Assembly (NCBI GenBank): GCA_018296165.2 | Contig: JACKQL020000066.1 | Coordinates: 124,001-188,000, forward strand | DNA: 64,000 nucleotides | DNA from: Termitomyces sp. T153 | Taxonomy: Eukaryota > Basidiomycota > Agaricomycetes > Agaricales > Lyophyllaceae | Direction: 5' to 3' | In this document: piece by piece, positions 46,897 to 58,301 of the stretch | Layout: every line of letters begins with the position of its first letter | Numbering within the stretch: the stretch's first letter is position 1 | Position numbers and translations under genes: made by a program | Notes under the pieces: model-generated | Seen by the model: only the letters and a program-made list of their open reading frames with translations | What the model was told of the DNA's origin: nothing | The model's database searches: none

Positions 46897-48127
46897 ATGC
46901 CTTCTGCTGCGTCATTATTGCATTCTTCATTGCTAACCCCTCCCCCTTCTGGTGACAATCATGTGGCCATCTGGGCGGAGTATGAGCATCATTGGCAGGA
47001 GTTTGAGCAGTGGTGGGACTGTAAGAAGGTGGAGGTGATGGCCCATCATTGTGAGTGTGAGGTTTTTTCTTGCTCTGCAGTCGCTGATTGAGCTCAGCAG
47101 AGTTGTCTTCAGCTGTGGTGGGTTCCTCCGGGGGTTCTTTGCATATGAAGGGGTTGGGGCCTGCTAGTCATTCAGTTCTTGTTGCTCCCGGGCATTCCAT
47201 GAGGCCTAGTCTTGGGGCAGGGATTATTCACATTGTTCCAGAGGCAGAGAGGGTTCCATAGGCACAGGTGATGCTGGAGGTATTTGTGGGGGTGCTGGAA
47301 TGGGCATGAGGTCCTCTAACTCTAGAATGGTGCCAGAATGAGGCTCTAGTGAGTCTCTACCTCTTTTTTCAGTGTTTGCTGACCCATTGTTCCAGTGCAC
47401 CCTCTTTGCCTGGCAGGGAGAGTTGTGCAAGTTTGACAAGCCAACTGTGGAGTCCTGCCATGACACCTTGGTCTGTATTCCATGCTGCACTAGGCATGAG
47501 AAATGTTCAATTTTGCTGGAGTGGCATGCTGCATATATCACTATAGAGCAGGGGTGGGAGGAGTGCAGATGGCCACAGCAAGGGCACTGGAGGTGCAGAG
47601 TTTGCAGGAGCATCTGGCACAGTTGAAGGCATGATCCACAGAGGAGGCAGAGGAATGGCAGGGCTTGGATGAGGGAGGCTTGACTCAGGCACAGGCCAAG
47701 GCTGGGAGGCAGTGGGAGGAGTGGCTAGTGAGAGAGGCAGCCTCAGAGTGTGTGGGGATCTTGTATGAGTGTCCCTCTCTGCTTCATGACTTCTGCTAAT
47801 GAATTTAGGTCAGGCTGGGTCCAGGAGCACCAGGTCCTCATGGATGGAGCTTCTGCCACTTTCACATTGATCCAGAATGAGTTAGCACAGATGCCCATGG
47901 ATCATCCTCCAGAGTTACACCAGGGGGTGGTGAGGATGGAGCAGCTATTGGCAGGGCACTAGCAGCATAATGCAGTGGCTCTGGAGTTATGGTGGAAGGT
48001 GGTGGCAGATGTGGGGGAGGAGTTGCCTGGGCTTGTGGAGGTGCTGGCTGTGGTGAGGGCCCAGATGGAGGTGGATTTAGAAGTCATGAAAGTGGGGAGG
48101 GGAGCTCTGGAGAGGAAGAGGGAGTGA
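46897..48127 (+). pseudogene. aORF of element C (antisense accessory gene, decayed)
   Basis: It starts MPSAASLLHSSLLTPPPSG. Before the intron it reads LEWCQNEAL; a 47-nt GT-AG intron (47349-47395) follows. It continues CTLFAWQGELCKF, then ESCHDTLVCIPCCTRHEKCS and WHAAYITIEQGWEE. The B copy has the same intron position and the aligned C.SC....GEQC / CLLCHSRHEKCS cluster. The first cluster has Phe where the second Cys should be. A decayed coiled coil precedes WVQEHQVLMDGASATF, PPELHQGVVRMEQLLAGH and VLAVVRAQMEVDLE. Stops and frame changes make it a pseudogene. Its value is as an independent witness for the intron and cysteine pattern. Confidence 0.72.
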
Positions 48128-49277
48128 GGTGGTCAGAGGCTCAAGCCTTTTCTTGTCTCTGCTGTTTGTCATGCCGTTTTCTTGTTGCTTCATGTCTTTC
48201 CTGCTTTGTAAGATTATGTACCTTTTTAGACTTGTTCATACCAACTCTTTGTGGAGTCCTGGCAAGTGTGCAAGGTTTTAGTTTGTGTGAGGGGTGAATG
48301 AGCAGAAACACATAGGGGTACTCATGGGAGTTGAATCCCAAGTTTATCCAGAGGTGAGGGTCAAGCCTACTAATGCTATTTGTTGTCAACTAGTCTTGGG
48401 ATTGCTGGGGCTTGGCAGAGCATCATAGGTGGGGTTTCCAGAGTTTGGTGGGGGTGCTGGAGATTCTGCAGGGCTCTTTTAGGAGGGTCGGACCAAGGTT
48501 GGAGGTGGGCATCCTTGGGTCTGGGATTACGTTGACTGCTTGTGGTTGGGCTTAAGGGTAGATCTCTGGACTTTGAGTGCACTTGATGGGGGTTTTTGGC
48601 TTTTATTCCAATGTGGCTGGCAGAGTGGGTGGAGGTTTTCAGGCAACTTTGATTTTGCTCTGACACAGCTGGTAGAGGGGGCAGAGGTTCCTTTTGATGC
48701 CAGTGGGGGTGACAGAGTTATGGAGGGGTTCTTGGCAGTTTAGTGGCAGGGCTTCAGGATTAGGGTTGCCATTGTAGTAGACTCGGCAGGGAACTGCTTT
48801 ACATGCCTGCTATGCTGTTGGGTGTATTAGCATAGGGGCAGAGATACCTTCTCAAAGTTGGGTTTGCCTGTTTTTGCAATCTGTTGATCTCCAAGTGTGT
48901 GGGGTTGGGTGGATGGCTTCAAGAGTGGGGGGTGTTTGGAGGCTTTCATTTGAGTGGAGGCATGCTTGCATGGGCATTTGTCAAACTCCAGAGTATTGTA
49001 TTTTGTCAGGGGTGTGTTTGGTTAGGCATTTGCTGTGCTCCAGAATATTGCATTTTGTGCCTGGTTGGAGTTTGCTGCACTCTGGAGTATTGGTGGAGGG
49101 TTGTGCTTGGTTGGGATTTGTAGATTCTGGGCCAGCTACATGACATCCCTTCTTATTCCTAACCAAAGATAAGTCCAGAGATGGGCAGGAGAGTCTTATG
49201 TGTTTCTGGTGTGTTTGGAGCTTTGGGTGCTGCTGGAGCTTGTCAGGACAAGTGTGTTCTAAGTCTGGGGCATGAGT
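48128..49277 (-). other. Degraded internal region of element C, left part
   Basis: G-rich on plus, with no gene. A short motif CTCCAGA.TATTG(T/C)ATTTTGT recurs two to three times at 48985-49095. It corresponds to 11710-12650 of element A. Confidence 0.6.
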
Positions 49278-49282
49278 TTGTC
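49278..49282. repeat. Target site duplication TTGTC, left copy (element B)
   Basis: TTGTC immediately precedes the LTR start at 49283 and is repeated at 61201-61205 right after the 3' LTR. Confidence 0.93.
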
Positions 49283-49662
49283 TGTCATGACCTGCTCCCT
49301 AGACACTGCTCCCAACCCCTCCCAATTTCCCGTCTAACTCCCCTGAACCCCGCCCACACTGGATAACTCTGACGCTTCTCCGGCAAACCCTGACGGCAAC
49401 TCCCTCTCCGTAGCCATCAACACTCCCCTGAAACCTTCCCCCACCATTCCTGGCCACGTCATACATCCCCGACCCCCTACTCTAGTTTACCTGACCTGTC
49501 CCGGAGTATCACGACGTCCCCAGAGCGGCCGCGCCCCCAACTGATCCCATCAGAATACCACCGTGGCCCGACCTTGGATTGTACCCGACACCCATCGACT
49601 CTGCACAGCTCCATTGACCCCCGCCACCATATCCGCCGCCCTCCAAGGTACCCAGTAGTCAG

Positions 49663-49670
49663 TATATAAG
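49663..49670 (+). promoter_or_regulatory. TATA box of element B LTR
   Basis: TATATAAG in the context AGTCAGTATATAAGT is shared by nearly all family LTRs in the window. The distance to the AGTCTTGATATTA start block is 32 bp here, in the 3' LTR (60605 to 60637) and in element A (15154 to 15122). Confidence 0.8.
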
Positions 49671-49694
49671 TCGTAGAATAGCTCCTCGAACTTT

Positions 49695-49707
49695 AGTCTT
49701 GATATTA
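49695..49707 (+). promoter_or_regulatory. Predicted mRNA 5' end / self-primer sequence
   Basis: AGTCTTGATATTA lies 32 bp after the TATA box, where transcription should begin. It is the exact reverse complement of the 13 bases following the LTR (50259-50271). In Tf1-type elements the mRNA 5' end folds back onto such a site to prime minus-strand cDNA. Confidence 0.7.
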
Positions 49708-50258
49708 CATTTACCGGTTTCCTATGTTTCATCTCTTGTCTTGTCTCTATTTCTGTTTTTAAGTTTCAAATCTATCTTTTTCTCAGTCTCGTCTTGTCTC
49801 CGTCTCGTCTTGACTGTACATATTTCCTTTGTTCCTCTAAAGTTCCCTTGCCCCCTACGTCAGCACAAACTCCGCGCACGTGCCACAACCCAAACATTCT
49901 TATGACAACTCCGAACCTCGCTACCCGCTCGGCCCTGGAACCCATCAAGCCCTGGTAATCCCCTATCCAGCTCTGACCCCACCCCCATCACCCGGGAAGC
50001 CTCTGCCTACCCTGCAATCTATTTGTGTGCCCACAAACTAGCCCTGACACCTGCCCTGGGTCAACGACCAGTACCTTTGGTCTTAGACTCCTCCGGACCA
50101 TTCAGGACTTACTCGGGCCACTCTCCCTAGGGACCCCCTTGCAAGCTTTCCCCACCTCCGCTCCAACTCTGGATGCCTGGTTATAAGCGCAGGACATTGC
50201 ATCTGCCTAGTAAGGATTCGCCAGTGTACTGAGCCCCCGTCATCAGCGGAACCTGACA

Positions 50259-50271
50259 TAATATCAAGACT
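50259..50271 (+). promoter_or_regulatory. Primer-binding site of element B
   Basis: TAATATCAAGACT abuts the LTR end CCTGACA, leaving only 19 bases to the gag ATG. It does not end in TGG as a tRNA 3'-end complement would. It pairs perfectly with 49695-49707. Confidence 0.75.
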
Positions 50272-50290
50272 CCCCCTTACCCCGTTCTCA

Positions 50291-53200
50291 ATGTCTGCGT
50301 TTAACCCCGCATACAACCCTGTCGGTTACCCAACCGACGCCTACGGCCGGCCCCTACTGGAAAATTCCTATGCCCCATTCTACCCGGGTCCCTTTGCGGA
50401 CCAATACGTGCCCCGTCATTGGACCCCTGACCCCAACCAGGCGTTCTATGCCCCCTCCATCAGCCAGGGAATACCCACGGGCTGGCGCCGCCCTCCCGCA
50501 TTCCACGCCAATGGCAACAACCCCTGTATCAACCCTGGAGGATACTGTCACGACCCGTTCCCCAAAACCCCGCACATCGTCCATCAAACCCCCGAACCCC
50601 CAAAAGGACCCCCAACGCTCCGCCGAACTTCCGCCCATGCCCACGCCTACTTCGGCTAACTCCGACACCTCCCCGGCTAACTCCGACGGCCCCCTGGCCA
50701 ACTTCGGTGCCTGCCCCGCAGCCACTGACACTTACCCTGGGCTTCCCAAACCCCGAGAACCACCCCCGCTATTCCTGATCTTCGCCCACCCATCATTAAC
50801 TCAACACCCTGCTTCCTCCGACCTATTCCGGAATATCACGACAACCTCGGAACAACCCGCGATCCCATCAACGTATCAGCGCGGCACGATCTTCGATCAC
50901 AACCGACACCCGCCCACTCCGTCAAGCCCCGCCAAGCCCCGCCGCCACAGCCGATGTACCCCGAAGTCCTCCGGTAGTCAGTATATAAGTCATCGAGTAG
51001 CTCTTCGTACTCCAGTCTTGATATTGCTTAACGTTACCTATGGTCTGATTGTTTCCTCTTTGTGTTTCGTGTTCGTTTTCGTATCTCTTTCTCCTTACTC
51101 TCAGTTTCCCGGTCTTATCTCAGTCTCCCGGTCTTATCTCAGTCTCCCGGTCTTATCTCAGTCTCCCGGTCTTGTCTCGTCCCCTTTTCGTTATCGCTCT
51201 CGTTATCGTTTCGTACCTCCACTCGAATCTACTCTTGTTCCATATTGTCTCGTCTGACGCCGTCTCGGTGACGTCGTCTGACCCTTGTGCCCAATTCCTC
51301 ATCAACCCTAACGACCTCACGAATTCCGCGATTATAATTACGAACCCCGACACTCCTTACCCGGTCCGAACCTCACTCTTCGCTCGGTCCCGGACTCCAT
51401 CAACTCCAAATGATCTCCCATCAAACCCCGGCTCCGCCCCCATTGATCACACAGCCACCTACTCCCTTGCTTCCGCAAATCTCCCGTACGGCCTTCTGCC
51501 TGAACCCCGCCAAGACCGTCTCATTTCCCCACAATCCGACTTCTCCGGACCTTCCCGGACCTGTCTGGATCACATCTCCCCAATTACCCGTGCAAACCCC
51601 CAGGACCCAGAATGTCTTTGAGTGTCCGGTCACCAATGCAGGGGAATCACGCCCGCCTAGTAAGGACTCGCCCAGTGCAGCTGCGCCCCCGAGGTCAGCG
51701 GACCCTGACAGATACTCTGCAGCACCCCCCAACCCCGCCTACCTCCCCCCCGCCCATTACTATGCATACCCAATCCTCGCTGCAGCCCCAGTCCCTCTGG
51801 AGGCCACAGATAACTATTCCCCTCCCTGCCCACCGTTCGCTGCTCAAACCCCTCCTTCTCCTAGGTAGCAAAGAATCGAAGCCTACGCCTAGCAACGCGA
51901 CGAAGTCCTCCGCTTCCTCCACCTGTCCCCCGCAGAATTTGCAAGGCATACCTGCACCCTCCTCACCAACCTAGGCTACCCTGACGCCTCTGCAACTCCG
52001 GAGGTCTGGGTGGATCAACTCCTCGGCTTCCACAAATGCTACCTGCAAGGGAACCTCCCGGAGAATACGCAAGGCACACTGGGCATCAATGACAACTTAC
52101 AGAACAAGCTCCGCACCTTGGTCGAAGAAATCCACACTAGCCCAAACCCCCGCCCCTTCAAAGACCCTCTGGATCCTGCCTGCTCCTTCCACATGCAACG
52201 CAAGGAACCCGTCGGGACACAAAACGAACCCCATCAGCAGGAAGAACTCAACGCAGCCTCCAGCATCTTGAGGAACCTCAACCCCATGGGGGAGTTGTTC
52301 GACCAACCCGCCGCCCACACCTTGGCTCTCTCCGCCCGGCCCCGGGCCAGCTCCGTGCCCAGCGCCTTCCAAACCTGGGACCAACCCGCCGCCCCCGAAC
52401 TCCATTCCCAACGACTGCCCCTATGCGTCAATGACAACAACAGGACCCTCTCCTATATTGACGAGCCGGGCAACCCCGCCGATGAACACTCCCCATGCAA
52501 CGGGCCCCAACGAGACCGACCCCCCCACTTTGATCTCCGCGCCCCTCGTAGCAATGCCCCTCCGCCCCGTCCCAACGCCCCAGTTCCCCCGCGACAGCCC
52601 ATGGGCCCTGGGGCACCCCGACCCCCTTTTTCTGCCAACCCCTCTCATCCCCCGCCCACCCCGATGCCTAATCCCCCCACCGACGCCAACTATTTCAGAC
52701 CCCCAAACCCTGGAGGACCCCCTCCCCCTCAATGGGCCCCAGGACCTGCCCCAGGTAGTGTGGGTCAAAACCCCGGTGGAGGACCACCCAATGGCAGACC
52801 CCCGGGAGGATGGGGCCCGGCAATGGACAACTTTCCCCCCCAGCGCGGAAACAGAAATCACTACTACTACTACTACAACGCTGGACCCCCACCTCAAACT
52901 CAAAATTCACAGGATGATACCCGCGATGCACTGGCCCAGGAGGGTAAGCTTGACATCCAGAAGCCCGAACCCTTCACCGGCTGCGACCCTCGGAAGTGGC
53001 AAATCTTCCTGACCCAGTGTTTAACTATGTTTCAAGCTAAGCCCATCACTTTTCAGCTTGAGAGCTCATGAGTAGCCTTCGCCACATCATACTTACAGGG
53101 CATCGCCTTTGACCACTACACCATGCTACTCCAGTTCAACCCAAACAATCCTGTACTCTCTAATTGGCTCACTTTCACCCAAGAGTTCTCAAGTAAGTTT

Positions 53201-53956
53201 GGTGTCTTTGACACCGTAGCGGAGGCGGAGGAAAATCTCTTCAACCTCCAAATGCACAACAACGAACGCTTTACGACCTTCATCGTACGATTCAAACGAG
53301 AGGCCTATGAGACTGGCTGGAATTACAACGCCCTCCGGTTCACCCTCCGTTGTGCCCTACCCCAACAGATCAAGGACGTTCTTTGCCTTGCGCCCAAACA
53401 AACCACCTACAATGGGTACAAGGCGCTCATTATCCAGGTCGACCAACGTTACTGGGAAGACTGCAGCAAAAACACGGCGCCCCAGACCTCTTGGAACACC
53501 TCCAGTAACACCAACTGGCAGGCCAGAGCAACCAATGGCATCCGATCCTCAATCCCCGCTAACCCTGCTAACCCCACACCCCACTTCCCTCCAGGCTGAG
53601 GAGTCCCCAACACCAACCGACCCCCAGGGCAGCGCCCACTTGCCCAGCTCAACGCCACCGACCTCCATGACACCCCAGTACCCCTGGATACCAACCCCGA
53701 CGATCATGACGACATCCCGGACCCCGCTGATGATCAAGAAGCCCTATGCGCAAACAGAATCCAGGACAGCCCGTGGATCGACGTGCCAGAGGAAACACAG
53801 GAGAAACAATGGAAGGGGGGCGCGTGCATCCTATGTGGTGAGCAGGGACACTTTATTCGCAGTTGCCCTAAACAACAGGTGATGGGATGCGCCATGTGGA
53901 TGATCGACGGAGAAGACTGTAACTACCAGTTCACAGAAAATGAGTCGGCAGTTTAG
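50291..53956 (+). pseudogene. Gag of element B (split by solo LTR 6)
   Basis: The start is MSAFNPAYNPVGYPTDAYGR, 32 bases after the LTR. The frame is interrupted at 50546-51715 by solo LTR 6 plus one TSD copy and resumes exactly (NPGGY|SAAPPNPAY). A long Pro-rich segment (52500-52900) precedes the capsid-like core: QKPEPFTGCDPRKWQIFLTQ, IAFDHYTMLL, WLTFTQEFSSKFG, ALPQQIKDVL. A CCHC knuckle CILCGEQGHFIRSC lies at about 53827-53868. Stops in frame include TAG at about 51866 and 51890, and TGA near 53069 and 53597. The frame closes at TAG 53954-53956, and the protease frame starts one base back. Role: particle assembly and RNA binding. Confidence 0.88.
50546..51710 (+). mobile_element. Solo LTR 6 (A-type Ty3 LTR) nested in element B gag, TSD GATAC
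   Basis: It starts TGTCACGACCCG and ends GCGGACCCTGACA. GATAC is at 50541-50545 and 51711-51715. It has CAGTATATAAG and CCAGTCTTGATATTGC, plus four 20-bp CTCAGTCTCCCGGTCTTAT units at about 51096-51180. CpG is abundant, so it is the youngest insertion layer in the nest (inside B, inside C). Confidence 0.95.
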
Positions 53957-54571
53957 GTCTAGAAGATGCACTAGACCGTGGACCATATCCCGACGTCTTC
54001 TCTGCCCCAGCCACACTCCTCCGCGCAATGATACTCGCCCTGGATAACCCCCCAGCACACCTCCCCTCCCACTCCTCCACAAACCTCCTCCTCTGCACCA
54101 CTCTCCCCTTCACCAACAAACCCGTCCCCACACTAGTCGACAGCGGCGCCACCGATAACTTCGTTGACAAATCCCTGGTGGCGCTTGCCCCACAACCCCT
54201 CCGCTGCCTCCCTGCCCCAATCCCCCTCAAACTCTTTGACAGAGACTCTACCCCAGCGGGAGACATCACTCATTGCCTAGACACGACCCTGACCTTTGCC
54301 AATGGACAACAGCAAGAACTCCGACTCCTTGTCACAAAATTACACCCCTCCGCCCCTGTCGTCCTAGGGTTCTCATGGCTCCGCTCCACCAATCCCCACG
54401 TCAATTGGCCCAGTCTCACCCTACGCCTCAACTGGGACAACCCCACCAACTCCGAACTGGTACCCTTCAATGTCTCACCCCCCTCCAAGAACTCCAAGAC
54501 CACGATTGACCAACCCCAGACCCCGCCGCAACTTTGCTCTAGGTCTGCACGATTGTTCGTCATCTACGTCT
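53950..54571 (+). CDS. Element B retropepsin-like domain 1
   Basis: The frame reads SLGLEDALDRGPYPDVFSAP, then PVPTLVDSGATDNFVDKSLV, with the catalytic motif DSGA at about 54139. Further on come IPLKLFDRDSTPAGDITH, LLVTKLHPSAPVVLGFSWLR and NPHVNWPSLTL, the flap and C-terminal pattern of Ty3 protease-like domains. It begins one base back (-1) from the gag frame, so gag and pol may be joined by frameshifting, or a mutation moved the frame. It stops at TGA 54571. It would cleave the polyprotein in the particle. Confidence 0.8.
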
Positions 54572-54582
54572 GACTTGGCGGC

Positions 54583-55020
54583 TTGCTCAAGATACTTCCT
54601 GCCCTCGTAGACAGCGGCGCCTCCGGTGTCTTCGTCAGCAACCAACTCGACCTCCAATGCAACGACCTCGACAAACCCCTTGAGCTCCAACTCTTCGACG
54701 GGAGCCCCACCACGACAAGAATCACGCAGTACCACGACAACACCCTCACCCTCGATAATGACCTGCAGTTCCAGGCCCGACTCCTCGTTACCCAACTACC
54801 CCCATCGACCCTGATTGTGCTTGGACTCCCGTGGCTGCGAGACATCAATCCCGACATCAACTGGAAGAACCTCACCATGCAATTCCCCGGCCCTGAAGCA
54901 AGCTTAGCGGCCGACATCACCCTGGACCTGACTGCTACACCTACGGTACCCAACCCCATCAACTCTGGAAACCTTAACATTAAAATCATTGGCGCCGTCC
55001 CCTTTGCGCGCCTCCTATGA
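54583..55020 (+). CDS. Element B retropepsin-like domain 2
   Basis: A second DSGA copy at about 54610: LPALVDSGASGVFVSNQLDL, LELQLFDGSPTTTRITQY, LLVTQLPPSTLIVLGLPWLR and NPDINWKNLTM. It parallels domain 1 motif for motif, so the domain was duplicated or the region is a pseudo-dimer. The end IKIIGAVPFARLL meets TGA at 55018-55020 and continues with [15 protein letters not shown] toward RT. Confidence 0.8.
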   Translation: MLKILPALVDSGASGVFVSNQLDLQCNDLDKPLELQLFDGSPTTTRITQYHDNTLTLDNDLQFQARLLVTQLPPSTLIVLGLPWLRDINPDINWKNLTMQFPGPEASLAADITLDLTATPTVPNPINSGNLNIKIIGAVPFARLL

Positions 55021-55041
55021 GAAGGTACCCCCACCTTCCAG

Positions 55042-56560
55042 TTGCAAGTCACGCCAGCCCTACCCGAGAAATACCTCCGCGTGGGGACTACCGTGCCAGA
55101 AAACAAGATGGAGGAACAGATCCTATCCGAAGTAGTTCCCCCGGAGTATCATGAGTTTGCTGACATGTTCTCTGAAGGAAGTGCCAAGGAACTCCCTCCG
55201 CACTGCTCCTACGACCACCAGATTGACCTCGAAGAAGGTACCTCACCCCCATTTGGCAAGATCTACAACATGTCCAAAATCGAGCTCCGGGCCCTGAAGG
55301 AATACCTCGACGACATGCTCGGCAAAGGTTTCATACATCCCTTGATCTCCGCGGCTGGCACCCCGGTTCTGTTTGCCAAGAAAAAAGATGGATCCCTCCA
55401 ACTCTGTGTGGACTATCGGGGACTCAACAAAGTCACCAAAAAGAACCGGTACCCCCTCCCCTTAATTGGAGACCTTGTTGATTGCCTGCGCAGCGCCAAG
55501 ATTTACATGAAAATCAACCTTCGTTCCGGCTACAACAATGTCTGGATCGCCCCGGGACATGAATGGAAGACCACCTTTCGCACCCGCTACGGCCTCTTTG
55601 AGCATCTCGTAATGCCCTTCGGAATGACTAACTCCCCCGCCACCTTCCAGTACTTCATGAACGACATCTTCCACAACATGAACGACATCTTTGTCATTGT
55701 ATATTTGGATGATATCCTGATCTACTCAAATTCGCCAGCGGAGCATTTGGAGCACATCTGCCATGTCCTGGAACGACTCCAAGAGTATCACCTTCACACT
55801 AAACCCGAAAAGTGCTCATTCCACACAGCGGAAGTCGAATATCTCGGGGTCATCGTCACCCCCGATGGTGTGCACATGGACCCTGCCAAGGTTGATGTGA
55901 TACTCAACTGGCCCTCCCTGCGGAACGTCAAGGAGGTACAGTCATTCTTGGGGTTTGCTAACTTCTATCGCTGCTTCATCGACAACTACTCCGGGATCAC
56001 CAAACCCCTCAACCAACTCACACGGAAGGACACCCCTTGGGATTGGGACAGCAAGTGCCAGAGCATGTTCCTCCTCCTGAAGAAGGCCTTCACCTCTGCT
56101 CCAGTCCTCCACCATTTCGACCCCTCCCTACCGATCATGCTCGAATGTGACGCCTCTGACTACGCTATTGCTGGGATACTCTCCCAGTCGAACTCGGGGG
56201 GCAAGGATCTCCGCCCCGTCGCCTTCTACACCCGATCAATGATCCCAGTGGAACTCAACTACAACATCCACGACAAGGAACTCCTCACAATTGTCGAAGC
56301 CTTTTGTTAGTGGCGGGCCTACCTCGAGGGGTCCCCACACCGCATCCAAGTCTACTCCAATCACAACAACCTGCAATATTTCACGACCACAAAACAGCTC
56401 AGCCGCCGCCAGGCTCGATGGTCCGAAACCCTTTCGGAGTATGATTTTACTATTCACTACCGCCCTGGGCAACTCGGCGCAAAGCCTGACACCCTCACTT
56501 GGAGACCCAACATGTATCCAAAGAAATCGTTCAAAACCAAACAAAATGCATTCAACCATT
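55042..56560 (+). CDS. Element B reverse transcriptase and RNase H
   Basis: A linker [20 protein letters not shown] leads into [62 protein letters not shown] and the active site YLDDILIYS at 55702-55728. The connection and RNase H follow ([39 protein letters not shown]). TAG at 56308-56310 interrupts EAFC|WRAYLEG. The end [11 protein letters not shown] and [29 protein letters not shown] is readable. HN replaces DH in the usual T/SDH.NL motif, a G-to-A change. Template: element mRNA; the product is cDNA. Confidence 0.93.
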
Positions 56561-56562
56561 GA

Positions 56563-57802
56563 GTGGTAATCCCACCCGAACATCTACATGCTGTGCTGAT
56601 TTTAAACAAAGAAGGATTCCTCCAGCAAATCAGGAATTCGCCCCCGGACCCCTTCTTCAACCAGCACAACCCCTGCAACAACCCCGACAAGTCAAGCGTA
56701 GACAACCCCTTTTCGCTATCCCCGGACCACTGCCTCCTGCTCCGGAGTGGACAAATCTACACCCCGGACCACAAGTCCATTTGCCTCGACATACTCTGGC
56801 AGCACCACGATCACAAACTCCAGGGGCACCCAGGAATTCGTAAGACCCTTCAACTCATCTCCCGGACTGATTTTTGGCCAGGAATGAAGAAGGACGTCAC
56901 GCAATATGTAAGAGCCTGTAAACCCTGCCTACGGGCCAAAGTACCCCGCCATCACCCCCATGGATTACTGAAACCCCTCCCCGTCGGTTGCCGCCCCTGG
57001 TCTTCAATATCGATGGATCATATCGTCAAACTCCCCGACTCCAAAGGTTTCGACGCAATCCTTGTCATCGTCTGCCGCCTTACTAAACAAGCCCTCTTTA
57101 TTCCCTGCCACACCACTGACACCACCCCGGATTTCGCCAAACTATTTCTAGAACACGTATTCTCCAAACACAGACTTCCCAACGACATTGTCTCCGACCG
57201 CGGACCCCTATTTGTATCTCATTTTTGGCAATCGCTGTGCAAGGTGCTCGAGATCAAAACCAGCCTCTCTACCGCCTACCCTTTCGGAAACCGACGGACA
57301 AACCGAGTGCGTAAACCAGATGTTAGAACAGTATCTTTGCCTCTACGTTAACTATTTACAGAACGACTGGCACGCAGAGCTTCCCCTCACCAAATTCACC
57401 TACAACAACACGCCTCACTCCGCCACCGGAGTTTCCCCCTTTTACGCCAACAAGGGCTACAATCCTCGACTCACGCTGTCCCTCAAAGACATCCCTTCCC
57501 ACATTGCCCACGAAGTCGCCAAGGACCTCCGATCCCTCCACCAATTCCTCTGGGATGAGATTGACACCACCAACCAAGCCTACTCCAAGCACGCCGATGC
57601 CTGTCCCAAGCCGACCCCTGACTGGCCCCCCAGCACCCTGGTCTGGCTCGACCGACGAAATCTTAAGACCTGGAGGCCTTCCATCAAACTCGACCACAAA
57701 TGCCTCGGCCCATTCAAGATCCTCCGGAAGGTCTCCACCCACACTTACAAGCTCGACCTGCCTCCGGGCCTGAAGGGCCTCCACCCTGTGTTCCACATTT
57801 GA
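56563..57802 (+). pseudogene. Element B integrase (one-base shift)
   Basis: The zinc-binding N-domain is seen as HHDHKLQGHPGIRKTLQLIS and YVRACKPCLRAKV. The core follows with SISMDHIVKLPDSKGFDAIL (first Asp) and LPNDIVSDRGPLFVSHFW (second Asp). Around 57283-57290 a single-base indel moves the frame, and the downstream frame gives TDGQTECVNQMLEQYL with the third catalytic Glu, then YNNTPHSATGVSPFYANKGY. The C-domain reads LVWLDRRNLKTWRPSIKLDH, LGPFKILRKVSTHTYKLDLP, HPVFHI and stops at 57800. It would insert the cDNA with a 5-bp duplication, as seen at all TSDs here. Confidence 0.9.
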
Positions 57803-57868
57803 CTCCTTGAAAGGCACGCTCCAGACCCCTTGCCCGGCCAATGCCCCAGCCAACCGCCCCCCGTCAAA

Positions 57869-58072
57869 GTTGAGGACGAGTATCACTACAAGGTCGACAA
57901 GATCCTCGACTCCCAGATAGTTCATGGCCGACTCCAATACTTGGTCTGCTGGAAAGGCTACGGACCTGAGGATGACACGTAGGAACCCTGAAAGAACCTT
58001 GACAGAGCCTCCGACGAACTCCAGGACTTCCACCGACAAAATCCCGCCAAGCCCCAGAACCCCCGGGACTGA
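57869..58072 (+). pseudogene. Element B chromodomain
   Basis: [20 protein letters not shown], then [17 protein letters not shown], has the Y...W cage pattern of a chromodomain. Two Trp codons in the following DDTWEPW motif are TAG and TGA, both explicable as G-to-A changes. KNLDRASDELQDFHRQNPAK ends the domain, and TGA is at 58070-58072. In chromoviruses this domain steers integration to heterochromatin. That fits the insertion of family members into other elements, but the link is inferred. Confidence 0.88.
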
Positions 58073-58301
58073 CCCAACACAGATGGCAATAGTGGGCGTA
58101 ACCCCCACCTCTGGGTTCACCAGGGATTCAACTCCCACCAGTACTCTCCTACGTGTTTCCACTTACTCCTCTCCTTGCTCTATCTGAAACTTCCCACACT
58201 CAGCAGAAGGACCAGAGACTGTATAGGAACAAGCAGTGTACATATATATACTCGAACAAGAAGGGGCAGAAAACAAGTCAACAATGGGGTCCAAGTTCCC
58301 C

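Larger units (their letters stand above)
49283..50258 (+). repeat. Element B 5' LTR
   Basis: It starts TGTCATGACCTGCTCCCTAG and ends GCGGAACCTGACA, 976 bp. It is clearly related to but shorter than the ~1.15-kb LTRs of A and solo LTR 6. The 3' copy (990 bp) has an extra CACTTTCATGCCCA-type insertion near 60285 and some substitutions. Confidence 0.95.

Noticed and set aside
50370..51257. 295-codon open frame across the gag/solo LTR 6 junction
   Set aside because: It joins an off-frame part of gag to LTR sequence. The TSD (GATAC) shows that the junction is an insertion, so the frame is accidental.
52421..52903. Minus-strand frame (160 codons) opposite the Pro-rich gag segment
   Set aside because: A shadow of C-rich coding DNA, with low-complexity Gly/Arg/Trp composition and no motif.
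57356..58162. Minus-strand frame (268 codons) opposite integrase and chromodomain
   Set aside because: The sense strand encodes clear integrase C-terminal and chromodomain motifs here. The antisense frame only reflects codon composition.
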